DNA of 64,000 bases from Opitutales bacterium (GCA_016932335.1 JAFGCZ010000012.1:186001-250000), one strand, 5' to 3'. Shown: positions 18,482-27,853, numbered from the stretch's first letter. Notes: a model not told the origin generated them from the sequence alone. Numbers and translations are program-made.

Positions 18482-20113
18482 ATGTTCAAAAAAATACTGC
18501 CATGGCTTCTCTGCGCAGTGTTTGTTCTTGGATTGTCTGCTTGTAAAAAGCGGCAAACCAGAGCAGACGAAGCTGCTGCCCAGGGAGTCTTGTTGATTGC
18601 CAACGGATCGGAACCTTCGCGGCTGGATCCACATCTGGCAACCGGAGTTCCCGAAAACAGGATTATCTCATCTCTGTTGGAGGGATTGATTGCCTATCAT
18701 CCTACCAACGATTCGCTTCCCGAGCCGGGAATGGCAGAATCCTGGGAACCCAATGAAGATTCCAGTGAGTGGACATTCCACATCCGGGATGCCCGTTGGA
18801 GCAATGGCGATCCTGTTACCGCGCAGGATTTCGTTTACTCCTGGCGGAGAATGCTTACGGCAGCACTCGGTGCGGAATATGCTCCCAATCTCTTTGTTAT
18901 TAAGAATGCCCAAGAGTATTTTGAACAGAAAATCACCGATTTTGAGCAAGTTGGTGTGCATGCCATCGACGAGAAAACGCTGCGGGTAACCCTGGTCGGA
19001 CCGGCTCCCTATTTCCTTAATATGCTTAAACACTACTCATTCTTTCCGGTTAATCCGTGCTCAGTGGAAAGCATGGGAGGCATTACGGATCGTATGGGAG
19101 AGTGGACTCGCCCGGGTAATTTTGTCTGCAACGGCCCCTTTGTCCTGGAGCAGTGGGAAACCAATAAAGTTATCCGCGTAGTAAAAAATCCCGATTACTG
19201 GGATGCTGACAAGGTGCAGCTCAATGCGATTGAGTTTATTCCCATCGAAAACCAGTCTACCGAAGAAAGCTCCTTTCTGGCCGGTCAGTTGCACCTCACC
19301 ACCAATATCCCGCTGAGCAAAATCCCATACTATTTATCTAACCGCGGAGATATTGCCCATTTTGAACCTTATCTCGGGGTTTATTTCTATCGACTGAATG
19401 TCACAAAACCACCCTTGGATAATCCCAAGGTGCGTATGGCCTTGAATTACGTGATCAACCGTAAGTTGATCACCGAAAATGTTACCAGAGCCTCGGAGCA
19501 ACCCACATATGCCTATACCCCTCCGGGGATTATGGGCTATGAGCCGCCCGTTGTCCTCTCAACCGATGCCGATAAGGCCCGCCAGCTTTTGGCAGAGGCC
19601 GGTTATCCGGGTGGGGAAGGGTTCCCTCCGTTGGAAATCCTCATCAATACAGACGAGGGCCACCGACAGCTGGCTGAGGTTATGCAGCAGATTTGGTCCA
19701 AAGAACTGGGCATTCATGTAACCATTCTTAATCAGGAGTGGAAAGTCTTTTTGGAGTCCCAGAACAAGATGGACTATGATATCAGCCGATCCGGTTGGAT
19801 TGGCGATTATATGGACCCGGGCACCTTCCTTGATATGTGGACTACCGGAAACGGAAATAATCAAACCGGATGGAGTAATTCAGATTATGATCGCATCATT
19901 CTTGAGGCTCGCATGGCCCGCAACCAACAAGCCCGTTATGAGAAACTCTTCGAGGCGGAACAAATCCTGCTAAAGGAGCTTCCTATCGTTCCGGTCTACT
20001 GGTATACCACCAAACACTTGATGGACCCCAGGCTGCGCGGTTACTACCCGAAACTGCTGGACAACCATCCCTACAAATACATGTATTTCGATCTGGATAC
20101 GCAGCAGCCGTAA
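18482..20113 (+). CDS. oppA: Peptide ABC transporter substrate-binding lipoprotein (copy 2)
   Basis: 543 aa from the ATG at 18482. The ORF-track start 26 codons earlier would place an unnatural extension before a perfect lipoprotein signal (LSAC, Cys21), so it is rejected. It has the same SBP_bac_5 layout as copy 1, with parallel blocks 'GSEPSRLDPHLATGVPE', 'WTFHIRDARWSNGDPVTAQDFVYSWRR', 'NGPFVLEQWETNKVIRVVKNPDYWDAD' and a shared C-terminal 'LDNHPYKYMYF'. The two proteins are paralogues from a tandem duplication, now well diverged; two binding proteins may widen the peptide range of one permease. The gap to oppB is 45 bases. Confidence 0.93.
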   Translation: MFKKILPWLLCAVFVLGLSACKKRQTRADEAAAQGVLLIANGSEPSRLDPHLATGVPENRIISSLLEGLIAYHPTNDSLPEPGMAESWEPNEDSSEWTFHIRDARWSNGDPVTAQDFVYSWRRMLTAALGAEYAPNLFVIKNAQEYFEQKITDFEQVGVHAIDEKTLRVTLVGPAPYFLNMLKHYSFFPVNPCSVESMGGITDRMGEWTRPGNFVCNGPFVLEQWETNKVIRVVKNPDYWDADKVQLNAIEFIPIENQSTEESSFLAGQLHLTTNIPLSKIPYYLSNRGDIAHFEPYLGVYFYRLNVTKPPLDNPKVRMALNYVINRKLITENVTRASEQPTYAYTPPGIMGYEPPVVLSTDADKARQLLAEAGYPGGEGFPPLEILINTDEGHRQLAEVMQQIWSKELGIHVTILNQEWKVFLESQNKMDYDISRSGWIGDYMDPGTFLDMWTTGNGNNQTGWSNSDYDRIILEARMARNQQARYEKLFEAEQILLKELPIVPVYWYTTKHLMDPRLRGYYPKLLDNHPYKYMYFDLDTQQP

Positions 20114-20158
20114 GCATTTCATTTTACCTGTTTCTATCTTAACTTTCCTCTTCATCAA

Positions 20159-21076
20159 ATGTTTAAATTTATACTGAATCGCTTGTTACAGGCTATTCCG
20201 GTGCTCTTCATTATTGTGGCTATGACGTTTTTCATGGTCAGAGCAGCACCTGGAGGGCCTTTTAGTCAGGAACGAAAGGTATCCCAACAAATCTTGGAAA
20301 AAATGAACGAGCACTACGGGTTGAATGATCCGGTATATGTGCAGTTCTTTAATTACTTGAAACATGCTCTTCAGGGAGACTTGGGATACTCATATAAGCA
20401 CGAAGGACGCACTGTTAACGAAATGATTGCAGAGTCCTTCCCCGTTTCGCTGAAATTGGGTGCTTTATCGCTGCTTTTTGCCGTTGGAGTAGGCATTCCC
20501 GCCGGCGTTCTCGGTGCAGTCAAAAAGAATACGTTTTGGGACTATTCTGCTATGTCTGTAGCCCTGATGGGTATCTGCCTGCCTACCTTTGTCGTCGGCC
20601 CGCTTATTTCCCTGATTTTTGGCCTCTGGTTGGGCTGGTTTAATGTTTCCGGCTGGTTTGAGTCTGGAGACGTTGTTTTGCCTTCGATCACTCTGGGATT
20701 GGCTTATGCCGCCTATATCGCCCGCCTCACCCGTGGAGGAATGCTCGATGTGCTCAATCAGGATTACATCCGCACGGCACGGGCCAAAGGACTTAGCCCA
20801 TCTGCTATTGTCTGGAAACATGCCCTCAAAGGAGGACTGCTCCCCGTGGTGTCCTTTATGGGACCGGCTTTGGCAGGGCTTATTTCCGGTTCCTTCGTGG
20901 TCGAAACCATTTTCCAGATCCCCGGTTTGGGGCGTCACTTTGTCAACGCGGCGCTCAGTCGCGATTATACCATGGTCCTTGGCACGGTGCTCTTTTATGC
21001 CGTGATGATTATCATCGCCAATCTGGTGGTCGATATTCTCCAGGTCGTTCTCAATCCACGTCTAAAATACGAATAA
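20159..21076 (+). CDS. oppB: Oligopeptide ABC transporter permease OppB
   Basis: 305-aa inner-membrane permease with six predicted helices, starting 'MFKFILNRLLQAIPVLFIIVAMTFFMVRAAPGGPF', the typical OppB/DppB N-terminus. The C-terminal binding-protein-dependent transport block, including 'DYIRTARAKGLSPSAIVWKHALKGGLLPV' (EAA loop contacting the ATPases), is intact. It forms the channel with OppC. The stop is 2 bases before the oppC ATG. Confidence 0.95.
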   Translation: MFKFILNRLLQAIPVLFIIVAMTFFMVRAAPGGPFSQERKVSQQILEKMNEHYGLNDPVYVQFFNYLKHALQGDLGYSYKHEGRTVNEMIAESFPVSLKLGALSLLFAVGVGIPAGVLGAVKKNTFWDYSAMSVALMGICLPTFVVGPLISLIFGLWLGWFNVSGWFESGDVVLPSITLGLAYAAYIARLTRGGMLDVLNQDYIRTARAKGLSPSAIVWKHALKGGLLPVVSFMGPALAGLISGSFVVETIFQIPGLGRHFVNAALSRDYTMVLGTVLFYAVMIIIANLVVDILQVVLNPRLKYE

Positions 21077-21078
21077 TC

Positions 21079-22002
21079 ATGGTAAATCCCTGCAATTTAA
21101 ATGTTCCTGAGGAACGCCTTCCTTCGCTCCCCATTGATTTGAATCAAGTGGAGGGCGGTTCGTCATTATGGGCCGATGCCTGGTACCGACTGCGCAAGAA
21201 TCGCTTTGCCGTCATCAGTCTCGTTGTCTTTCTTGGTATTACGCTCTTTAGCTATGTCGGACCTTTCTTCTGCCCCTACGGATTTGAGGAAATGGATCTT
21301 GCCACCAGAGCTCAAGGGCTTTCTTTGGCTCACTGGTTTGGTACCGACGGGCTGGGGCGCGACCTCCTTGCCCGTGTCATGTATGGCGGGCGTATCTCCA
21401 TTGGTGTCGGCTTTATTGCCACGGCCATTTCATTGAGTATCGGCGTCGTCTATGGTGCAATTTCCGGTTATGCCGGAGGTAAAATTGACAGCGTTATGAT
21501 GCGCTTGGTTGATATTCTCTACGCCATGCCCTATGCCATTTTCATCATTTTGCTCATGGTCATCTTTGGGCGCAATATTGTGCTTCTTTTTGTGGCACTG
21601 GGGGCTGTTCAATGGCTTACCATTGCGCGCATTGTTCGCGGCCAGGTGCTCAGCCTGAAGAAACAGGAATTTGTGGAGGCCGCGGTATCACTCGGTCTTT
21701 CTGACTCACGTATTATTTTGCGCCATGTCATTCCCAATGTGCTTGGGGTTGTTATTGTCTACGCCACCCTCACGGTTCCTTCCATTATGTTGCTGGAGGC
21801 ATTTCTCAGCTTCCTCGGTTTGGGGGTTCAGCCGCCGATGGCTTCTTGGGGCGTTCTCATTAAAGATGGTGCGGAAAACATGACGGTTTATCCGTGGACG
21901 TTACTGATTCCTTCCTTCTTCTTCTCGCTGACGCTTTTCTGCCTCAACTTTCTTGGAGACGGATTGCGCGATGCCCTTGACCCACGCTCATCCAAGGACT
22001 GA
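21079..22002 (+). CDS. oppC: Oligopeptide ABC transporter permease OppC
   Basis: 307-aa inner-membrane permease. The N-terminal OppC_N segment ('SLWADAWYRLRKNRFAVISLVVFLGIT') is followed by the transport domain with 'HWFGTDGLGRDLLARVMYGGRISI', the EAA loop 'KKQEFVEAAVSLGLSDSRIILRHVIPN' and the ending 'FLGDGLRDALDPRS'. It pairs with OppB. It is tightly packed between oppB (2-base gap) and oppD (5-base gap). Confidence 0.95.
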   Translation: MVNPCNLNVPEERLPSLPIDLNQVEGGSSLWADAWYRLRKNRFAVISLVVFLGITLFSYVGPFFCPYGFEEMDLATRAQGLSLAHWFGTDGLGRDLLARVMYGGRISIGVGFIATAISLSIGVVYGAISGYAGGKIDSVMMRLVDILYAMPYAIFIILLMVIFGRNIVLLFVALGAVQWLTIARIVRGQVLSLKKQEFVEAAVSLGLSDSRIILRHVIPNVLGVVIVYATLTVPSIMLLEAFLSFLGLGVQPPMASWGVLIKDGAENMTVYPWTLLIPSFFFSLTLFCLNFLGDGLRDALDPRSSKD

Positions 22003-22007
22003 TCATT

Positions 22008-23000
22008 ATGCCACTTTTAGACGTACAAAATCTCAAAACCTACTTCCATACACGCAATGGTGTTTTGCGGGCTGTGGACGATATCTCTTTTTCTTTGGAA
22101 CGTGGTGAAACGCTGGGCATAGTCGGTGAATCCGGCTCCGGTAAATCCGTTTCCTGTTATTCCATCCTGGGACTCATCCCCATGCCTCCCGGCCGTATTG
22201 AAGGCGGAAAAGCCATTTACGACGGCAAGACCGACCTGCTGAATTGCTCGGAGAAAGAGCTTCGCAAGATTCGCGGTAAACGCGTGTCCATGATCTTTCA
22301 GGATCCCATGACATCGCTGAACCCTTTCCTGAAAATCTCCACACAGTTGATGGAGCCCCTTTTTATCCATGAACGTATGGACAAAAAGAAGGCGTTTGAT
22401 GTTGCCGTGCAGGCCTTGGAGGAAGTGGGTATTCAGGATGCCGTTCAGCGCATGAGCATGTATCCTCACGAGTTTTCCGGTGGCATGCGTCAGCGAGTTA
22501 TGATTGCCATGGCGCTCATTAATAAACCGGATATTCTGATTGCGGATGAGCCTACTACGGCTTTGGACGTAACTGTTCAGGCTCAAATTATGGAGATCAT
22601 CAAGCAGCGTCAGAAGGATTTGGGCACTGCGGTTATCCTGATTACGCACGATTTGGGAGTCGTCGCCGGTTTCTGTGAGCGCATCAATGTCATGTATGCG
22701 GGCAAAATCGTTGAGTCCGGAACCGCCGATCAGATCTTCAAAAATCCGTTGCATGCCTACACGGTAGCATTGCAAAAATCCATCCCTTCGTTGCATGAGA
22801 AAGGCAAGCCGCTCTATACCATTCCGGGGCTTCCTCCGGTTCTTATCGGAGAGCGTACCGGCTGTTCTTTTGCTCCGCGCTCTGAGCTTCCACATACGCC
22901 GGAAGAAGCCGCTATGGATGGAGTTTTCACCGAGGTGGAACCCGGCCATATGGTCGAGGTTCATCCTGCTACTGTTGTCAACTATAAGCAATACCTCTAA
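22008..23000 (+). CDS. oppD: Oligopeptide ABC transporter ATPase OppD
   Basis: 330-aa cytoplasmic ATPase. It has Walker A GESGSGKS (near residue 44), ABC signature SGGMRQRV, Walker B ILIADEPTTALD and the switch His in LITHDLGVV. The C-terminal oligo_HPY extension ('TGCSFAPRSELPH') is diagnostic of the Opp/Dpp class. It powers import with OppF. The gap to oppF is 3 bases. Confidence 0.95.
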   Translation: MPLLDVQNLKTYFHTRNGVLRAVDDISFSLERGETLGIVGESGSGKSVSCYSILGLIPMPPGRIEGGKAIYDGKTDLLNCSEKELRKIRGKRVSMIFQDPMTSLNPFLKISTQLMEPLFIHERMDKKKAFDVAVQALEEVGIQDAVQRMSMYPHEFSGGMRQRVMIAMALINKPDILIADEPTTALDVTVQAQIMEIIKQRQKDLGTAVILITHDLGVVAGFCERINVMYAGKIVESGTADQIFKNPLHAYTVALQKSIPSLHEKGKPLYTIPGLPPVLIGERTGCSFAPRSELPHTPEEAAMDGVFTEVEPGHMVEVHPATVVNYKQYL

Positions 23001-23003
23001 GCC

Positions 23004-24008
23004 ATGGACGACTATTTAATTCTCGATAATATAAAAACTTATTTCCCTGTCTATAAGGGGCTTATTCGCAAAAAACAGGTCGGTATCGTCAAAGCGGTGG
23101 ATGGGGTCAGTCTATCCCTTCGCAAAGGCGAAATATTGGGTCTGGTAGGGGAGTCCGGCTGTGGTAAAACCACTCTGTCTCGTACTATCATGCAGTTGCA
23201 ACCGGCGACAGCAGGGAGGGTTTTACTCGATGGCAAAAACCTCTGTGAGCTCTCCAGTTCAAAGATGAAGGCTGAACGCATCAACGTGCAGATGATCTTT
23301 CAGGATCCATACGCATCACTCAATCCTCGTATGACGGTCTACAGCACCCTCAGCGAGGCTATTGCTACGCGTTATCCCAATCTGGGGCGCAGAGATATGC
23401 TGGAACGTGTTTCCACACTGATGAAAACCATTGGGTTGAACCCTTCTCAAATGAAGAAATATCCGCATGAGTTTTCCGGTGGTCAGCGTCAGCGTATTGC
23501 CATTGCCCGTGCCTTGGCCCCTGAGCCCAAGCTTATCATTGCCGATGAGCCTGTTTCTGCATTGGATGTATCCATTCAGTCTCAGATCCTTAATCTGTTG
23601 CTTCGTCTGACAAAGGAAATGAATCTGACGATGATCTTTATTTCCCATGACCTTTCCGTGGTAAAATACATTTCCGATCGCATTGCGGTGATGTATCTCG
23701 GCAAAATTGTTGAAATGGGCGATGCAGAAACACTCATGGAAAATCCTTTGCACTACTACACTAAAGCCCTTAACTCGGCCGTTCCTGTTCCCGATCCAGA
23801 TATTGAGCGTAGCCGTTGCCGTATCGTTTTGCAGGGAGATCCGCCATCCCCGATCAAGCCTCCCAAGGGCTGCGCTTTTGCATACAGAAGCCCTCTTCCC
23901 CATACGCAGGAGGAGGCCGAGCAGGAAGGTCACCTCAAAGAGGTCCGCCCTGGACATTGGGTTGAGGTTCACCCGGCGACTGTGGATGATTATCGACAAT
24001 ATGCCTGA
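23004..24008 (+). CDS. oppF: Oligopeptide ABC transporter ATPase OppF
   Basis: 334-aa partner ATPase of OppD. It has Walker A GESGCGKT, signature SGGQRQRI, Walker B LIIADEPVSALD and the C-terminal 'GCAFAYRSPLPHT' oligo_HPY motif. The long N-terminal 'YLILDNIKTYFPVYKGLIRKK' with the insertion before Walker A is typical of OppF rather than OppD. It is the last gene of the operon and ends 16 bases before a terminator. Confidence 0.95.
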   Translation: MDDYLILDNIKTYFPVYKGLIRKKQVGIVKAVDGVSLSLRKGEILGLVGESGCGKTTLSRTIMQLQPATAGRVLLDGKNLCELSSSKMKAERINVQMIFQDPYASLNPRMTVYSTLSEAIATRYPNLGRRDMLERVSTLMKTIGLNPSQMKKYPHEFSGGQRQRIAIARALAPEPKLIIADEPVSALDVSIQSQILNLLLRLTKEMNLTMIFISHDLSVVKYISDRIAVMYLGKIVEMGDAETLMENPLHYYTKALNSAVPVPDPDIERSRCRIVLQGDPPSPIKPPKGCAFAYRSPLPHTQEEAEQEGHLKEVRPGHWVEVHPATVDDYRQYA

Positions 24009-24024
24009 TGATCTCTTTCTTATT

Positions 24025-24062
24025 GCAAAAAAGCTCAGGCGTTTTCCTGAGCTTTTTTTTGC
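24025..24062. terminator. Bidirectional terminator shared by opp and the HDOD-GAF gene
   Basis: AAAAAAGCTCAGG-N6-CCTGAGCTTTTTTTT. On the minus strand the last codons and the TGA stop of the HDOD-GAF gene (ends at 24035) lie inside this hairpin, so one element serves two convergent transcripts and one coding end. Confidence 0.9.
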
Positions 24063-25546
24063 AATAAACTAATCTGATGTCGACATTTGCGAAGCATATC
24101 CAACTGATTTTGCTTCAGCGTAATCTGCTCGCGTCGTCCTCTGCTTCCATAAATCATGGCAAAAGGATTACCTTTGCCATCCAGTACCGGGAGTGCAAAA
24201 AAAGAGTGCACCTCTTCTCGTCCCCGCATCCATGGCGGTATGTAGGATGCAATTTTTGCATCAAAGGCATTTTCAATCAGCACATCTTCTTTTCGACTTA
24301 GGGCTATATTGAAGATATCGCACTGTCCCGCCTGGATTGTCGGAGCGGTTTGGCCGTCTTCGGTCAAATGTTCACTTCCTTCACTGTGGGGATAGAAGTC
24401 TCCATTGTCCGTCATGAGAAAGAAAATAGACTCATCTAAATTGAATTCAAAAATGAGTGCATGCCTTAGCATGTTAAACGCGGTGCGCAATGTTGAAGAA
24501 TCCCGTTGGATATATTTTTCCAGAAGGTGATAACTATGCTCCAGAGGAGATTGGGGGAGATTCGTTTGCGGGCCGTTGCTGTGGCTCTGAATATTGCTTT
24601 GGTGAGTTTCTCCTTCGGGTTCTTTGACGCAGTTTTGCAACAAACCAAAAAGCTTACTGTGGATTAACTCTATACTGTGGACTCTGAGGTATTCGCGGAT
24701 ATCTCCTATTGTCAGGTTTAGCAAGGCTTTCCAATTAAAGGAATCTAGATCAATTAATGCCCCGAATATACTGATCAATTTGGCCACTTGATTATCCAGA
24801 TATTCTCTCGAATCTTGAATTACTAGATGGCAAAGTTGGCTGGAGAATTCTGCGGCAAGAACCAGTTCGTTCTCCTCTCCTCCTTGCATGAATTTATTGA
24901 TGTTTCTGGATTCTGGATTCAGCACTTTTTGTATGAGCGGTGGAAGCTGTTGCGTCATCAATAAGTGGTAGGAAAGTTCCAGAGGGGTTAAACCAAACAC
25001 TTCAAGGTAGGCATCATCTATACTGTTTTCATGGCTCAGAACAATCGCTTCTTTGAAGTCATCGATGAGAAATGTGGACATGAGCATCCTTCCATAGCTC
25101 CTCAGCGTAGTGCAGAAAAAAGCATCATCTCCAAGATCGGAATTCTGCATTTTAAACAAATTTTTGGCGAGTGATCCCGAAATGAGCGCAAATCCTGAAG
25201 CATCTCGCTGCTCTTCCTTGGACATAGAGCCTTCTGCGCTGTCTACCAGGAGGAGAGATATGGCCAGATTTCTTACCGGTTTGAAACCCATTATCTGTAT
25301 CGCCTCTGGGATGCTCTCGATTTCAACGCCGTGTGGATTATAGGCAACCGTGCTGGCGGCATGCAGCACCTTCTCAGCCAGAGATTTTCTCTTGAGAATT
25401 ACTTCGGACAGCTCTTCAACTGTTATGGCAAATGCTTTGGCAGATAATTCCTGGATCAGTGAAATAATCTCTGGAACACCTTCTCCAGTGTTCTTCTCTA
25501 GGGCTTTTCTGATTTTTTGAATGGTTTCGTGCGCTAATGAATTCAC
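24035..25546 (-). CDS. HDOD-domain protein with C-terminal GAF-like domain
   Basis: 503-aa cytoplasmic protein. Residues about 20-230 are an HDOD domain ('LAEKVLHAASTVAYNPHGVEIESIPEAIQIMGFKPVRNLAISLLL'), a catalytically dead relative of HD hydrolases common in bacterial signalling proteins. Residues about 340-500 look like a GAF domain ('ALIFEFNLDESIFFLMTDNG', 'ENAFDAKIASYIPPWMRGREEVHSFFALPVLDGKG'). The middle (about 315-335) is a low-complexity Ser/Gln/Asn linker. It is a single gene on its strand. A role in sensing or regulation is inferred. A second HDOD protein sits at 48 kb. Confidence 0.82.
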   Translation of the reverse strand: MNSLAHETIQKIRKALEKNTGEGVPEIISLIQELSAKAFAITVEELSEVILKRKSLAEKVLHAASTVAYNPHGVEIESIPEAIQIMGFKPVRNLAISLLLVDSAEGSMSKEEQRDASGFALISGSLAKNLFKMQNSDLGDDAFFCTTLRSYGRMLMSTFLIDDFKEAIVLSHENSIDDAYLEVFGLTPLELSYHLLMTQQLPPLIQKVLNPESRNINKFMQGGEENELVLAAEFSSQLCHLVIQDSREYLDNQVAKLISIFGALIDLDSFNWKALLNLTIGDIREYLRVHSIELIHSKLFGLLQNCVKEPEGETHQSNIQSHSNGPQTNLPQSPLEHSYHLLEKYIQRDSSTLRTAFNMLRHALIFEFNLDESIFFLMTDNGDFYPHSEGSEHLTEDGQTAPTIQAGQCDIFNIALSRKEDVLIENAFDAKIASYIPPWMRGREEVHSFFALPVLDGKGNPFAMIYGSRGRREQITLKQNQLDMLRKCRHQISLLQKKAQENA

Positions 25547-25768
25547 GGAACAGATAAACTTGAGGCAGAGCGTAGCGTATGGAATAAAGCAATTGGACTC
25601 TCAACATTATTTATTTCAAGGCATCCTGCTTTACTAAATGAGCACAAACAATTAAGTAATAGATTGGAAACTCAAATATGGACAAAATTGGCAGATAAGT
25701 CAATCGGTAGCTTTAACAGATTTCTCCTATTGTTAGTACATTTTTTAGTGTATGGTTGACAAAGCGAT

Positions 25769-25795
25769 TTCAAACCTGTTTGAACATTTGTTCAA
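25769..25795. promoter_or_regulatory. Two overlapping palindromes, probable TetR operator of the efflux operon
   Basis: TTCAAAC-CT-GTTTGAA (25769-25784) and TTGAACA-TT-TGTTCAA (25780-25795) are both perfect 16-bp palindromes with 2-nt centres. They overlap by 5 bases and their centres are 11 bp apart, one helical turn. The pair ends one base before the ATG at 25797 of the tetR gene. This is the geometry expected for two TetR-family dimers binding side by side, so autorepression of the whole efflux operon is the likely role. Confidence 0.72.
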
Positions 25796-25796
25796 G

Positions 25797-26435
25797 ATGG
25801 ACACGCTCTCTGGACATGATACCAAGGAAAAAATCCTCAATGTAGCGGAGGAGCTTTTTGCACAGCATGGATTTGACAGTACTTCCATGCGCGAGATCAC
25901 GGGAAAGGCTCACGTCAGTCTTGCCTTGGTCAATTATCACTTTGGCAGCAAGGAAAAATTATTGATTGCCTTAGTGGAAAAGCATTTTTCTGCGATCAAC
26001 GAAGAGCGCCGCCGTATTTACGAAGCACTTAGAAGAGATTTTGAAGATAAGCCTATTCCTTTGGAGACTATTCTCAGGGCAACGATCAAGCCATTCTCTG
26101 AAAAAATGCACCAGACTCCTCAAAAAATTATGGGACTCGTGCAGATCAATAGCCACCAGATAAAGAACAATCCCAGCTTTTGGGCGGATATGTGGCGCAA
26201 GCATTTCAGTGACATCACGGAATGGTTCGTTCGCGAGATTCATCTGACGTTACCGAACTTGTCAGAAGATGATATCTATTTTCGCTTTCATTTCATGATC
26301 GGTTGCATGCTCTCTTCGATCGCCAACCCGGATCGGCTCGAGTTGATTTCCAAAGATAAAATCAGAATTGCCGAATCCGAGGATCGCTATCAGGAAGAGC
26401 TCATTCGTTTCTGTATCAACGCATTTACTGACTGA
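25797..26435 (+). CDS. TetR/AcrR family transcriptional regulator
   Basis: 212 aa from the ATG at 25797. The ORF-track start at 25752 would make the palindromic operator part of the coding sequence and add 15 unusual residues. The N-terminal TetR helix-turn-helix is clear: 'KEKILNVAEELFAQHGFDSTSMREITGKAHVSLALVNYHFGSKEKLL'. The C-terminal ligand-binding domain ('LVQINSHQIKNNPSFWADMWRKHF') resembles the TetR_C domains of RND-associated repressors. It lies 11 bases before the outer-membrane efflux gene on the same strand, so it probably represses its own operon and responds to a pump substrate. The ligand is unknown. Confidence 0.9.
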   Translation: MDTLSGHDTKEKILNVAEELFAQHGFDSTSMREITGKAHVSLALVNYHFGSKEKLLIALVEKHFSAINEERRRIYEALRRDFEDKPIPLETILRATIKPFSEKMHQTPQKIMGLVQINSHQIKNNPSFWADMWRKHFSDITEWFVREIHLTLPNLSEDDIYFRFHFMIGCMLSSIANPDRLELISKDKIRIAESEDRYQEELIRFCINAFTD

Positions 26436-26446
26436 CCTACTCAAAT

Positions 26447-27853
26447 ATGAAACTATACCAACTCATACTTCCCGGAATTGTTACGATACTGGGAGGCTGT
26501 GCCGTTTCTCCAACGGTTGATCCGCCTCAGCTTACCTGCCGTATACCGGATTCTTTTACTACAGATACCGTGCTTATCTCTCCCGATGCTTACTTGAGTC
26601 ATTTTAACGACTCTGGCCTGGAGTCTTATGTTCAGCGTGTGCTTGAACATAATAACGATCTCAAGGTGGCTCTGAATAACTTGAAGGTGGCCAGGCAGGA
26701 GGCGATCATAGGTGGTGCGGCTCGTTTACCTTCTTTGTCTGCTGGCTTTACGCCGAGTCGTTCCAAGGTGAACTCCAAACAAAGTAATGGAAGTATTGTT
26801 TCCTCCACCTCTAGCAACTATAATCTAGGCCTCAATTTTTCCTGGGAAATCGATGTTTGGGGGAAAGTTTACAATACCGCTTTGGCTGCTGGAGCAACCT
26901 ATGAACAGCAGGAAGAGCTATACCGATCGGCTAGGCTTTCTTTGGCTTGTAATGCGGCAAAGACATATTACCAAGCTGTTCGTGCACATAAGTTGATGCT
27001 ACTGGCACAACAAACGTTGGAGAGTTATCGCAGAACGGCGGATATTATTCAAAGTCGCTATAATTTAGGCGTCAGTGATGCGCTGGATCTGAGGCTTGCC
27101 TTGGCTAATGCAGACTCCGCAGAGGCCAGTTTGCAGACGGCAACCATTAATTTCCAGAGCGCTTTGAGGTCCTGCGAAGTGCTCGCCGGTGAATATCCGG
27201 CTGCAGCATTTGAACACGCACAAGCCTTTCCTGACTTAAGCAAAAGCATCCCTTCCCTGCTGCCCAGCGAATTGTTGACGAGAAGGCCTGACATTCTCGC
27301 GGCTGAACGGGCCTTTGCCGCCAGCCATCAAAGAGCATTGCGATCCCGTAAGGATTTGTTGCCATCGTTTTCTCTAACCAGCTCCGTTGGCACCTCCAGT
27401 AACGAACTTGAGGATCTCCTGAAAAGCGATTTTCTTGTCTGGAACCTGATCGGAAATGTTACCCAGCCGATTTTTCAGGGAGGCCAACTCAGGGCTCAAT
27501 CGGAGATCGCCAAACTGAATGAGGATTCTGCCGCGGTTTCTTATGCACAGATTGTTCTGAAGGCATTTTCTGAGGTTGAGCAAGCGCTTGCGTCGGAAAC
27601 TCTTCTGCAAAAGAGCCGTAACGCTGCCGCGTTGGCTGCCGGGCAGAACGAAGCCTCGGAACGTTTGGCATGGGAACAATACGCCTCGGGTATTTCTGAA
27701 ATTATTACTGTTCTGGAAACCCAGAGGCGCAACCTTAGTGCTCAAACTGCGTTGATCGACGCTGATTATAGCCGCGTGGCTAACCGTCTGGACCTCTATC
27801 TAGCATTGGGAGGTTCCTATGATTCGCCGAAAGATTCCAATAGCTCTCTTTAA
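26447..27853 (+). CDS. Outer-membrane efflux lipoprotein (NodT/OprM family)
   Basis: 468-aa TolC-like exit duct of an RND pump. The lipoprotein signal ends at ILGGC (Cys near 18). Two OEP repeats (about 60-240 and 265-460) give the alpha-barrel. Blocks include 'YVQRVLEHNNDLKVALNNLKVARQEAIIGGAARLPSL', 'LNFSWEIDVWGKV', 'LLPSELLTRRPDILAAERAFAASHQ' and 'QPIFQGGQLRAQ'. RRPDI is a hallmark of the NodT family. It is the second gene of the tetR-OMF-adaptor-permease operon. Confidence 0.94.
   Translation: MKLYQLILPGIVTILGGCAVSPTVDPPQLTCRIPDSFTTDTVLISPDAYLSHFNDSGLESYVQRVLEHNNDLKVALNNLKVARQEAIIGGAARLPSLSAGFTPSRSKVNSKQSNGSIVSSTSSNYNLGLNFSWEIDVWGKVYNTALAAGATYEQQEELYRSARLSLACNAAKTYYQAVRAHKLMLLAQQTLESYRRTADIIQSRYNLGVSDALDLRLALANADSAEASLQTATINFQSALRSCEVLAGEYPAAAFEHAQAFPDLSKSIPSLLPSELLTRRPDILAAERAFAASHQRALRSRKDLLPSFSLTSSVGTSSNELEDLLKSDFLVWNLIGNVTQPIFQGGQLRAQSEIAKLNEDSAAVSYAQIVLKAFSEVEQALASETLLQKSRNAAALAAGQNEASERLAWEQYASGISEIITVLETQRRNLSAQTALIDADYSRVANRLDLYLALGGSYDSPKDSNSSL

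Noticed and set aside
22017-22991. 324-aa minus-strand ORF opposite oppD
   Set aside because: Exact antisense shadow of a conserved ATPase gene with no protein motifs of its own.
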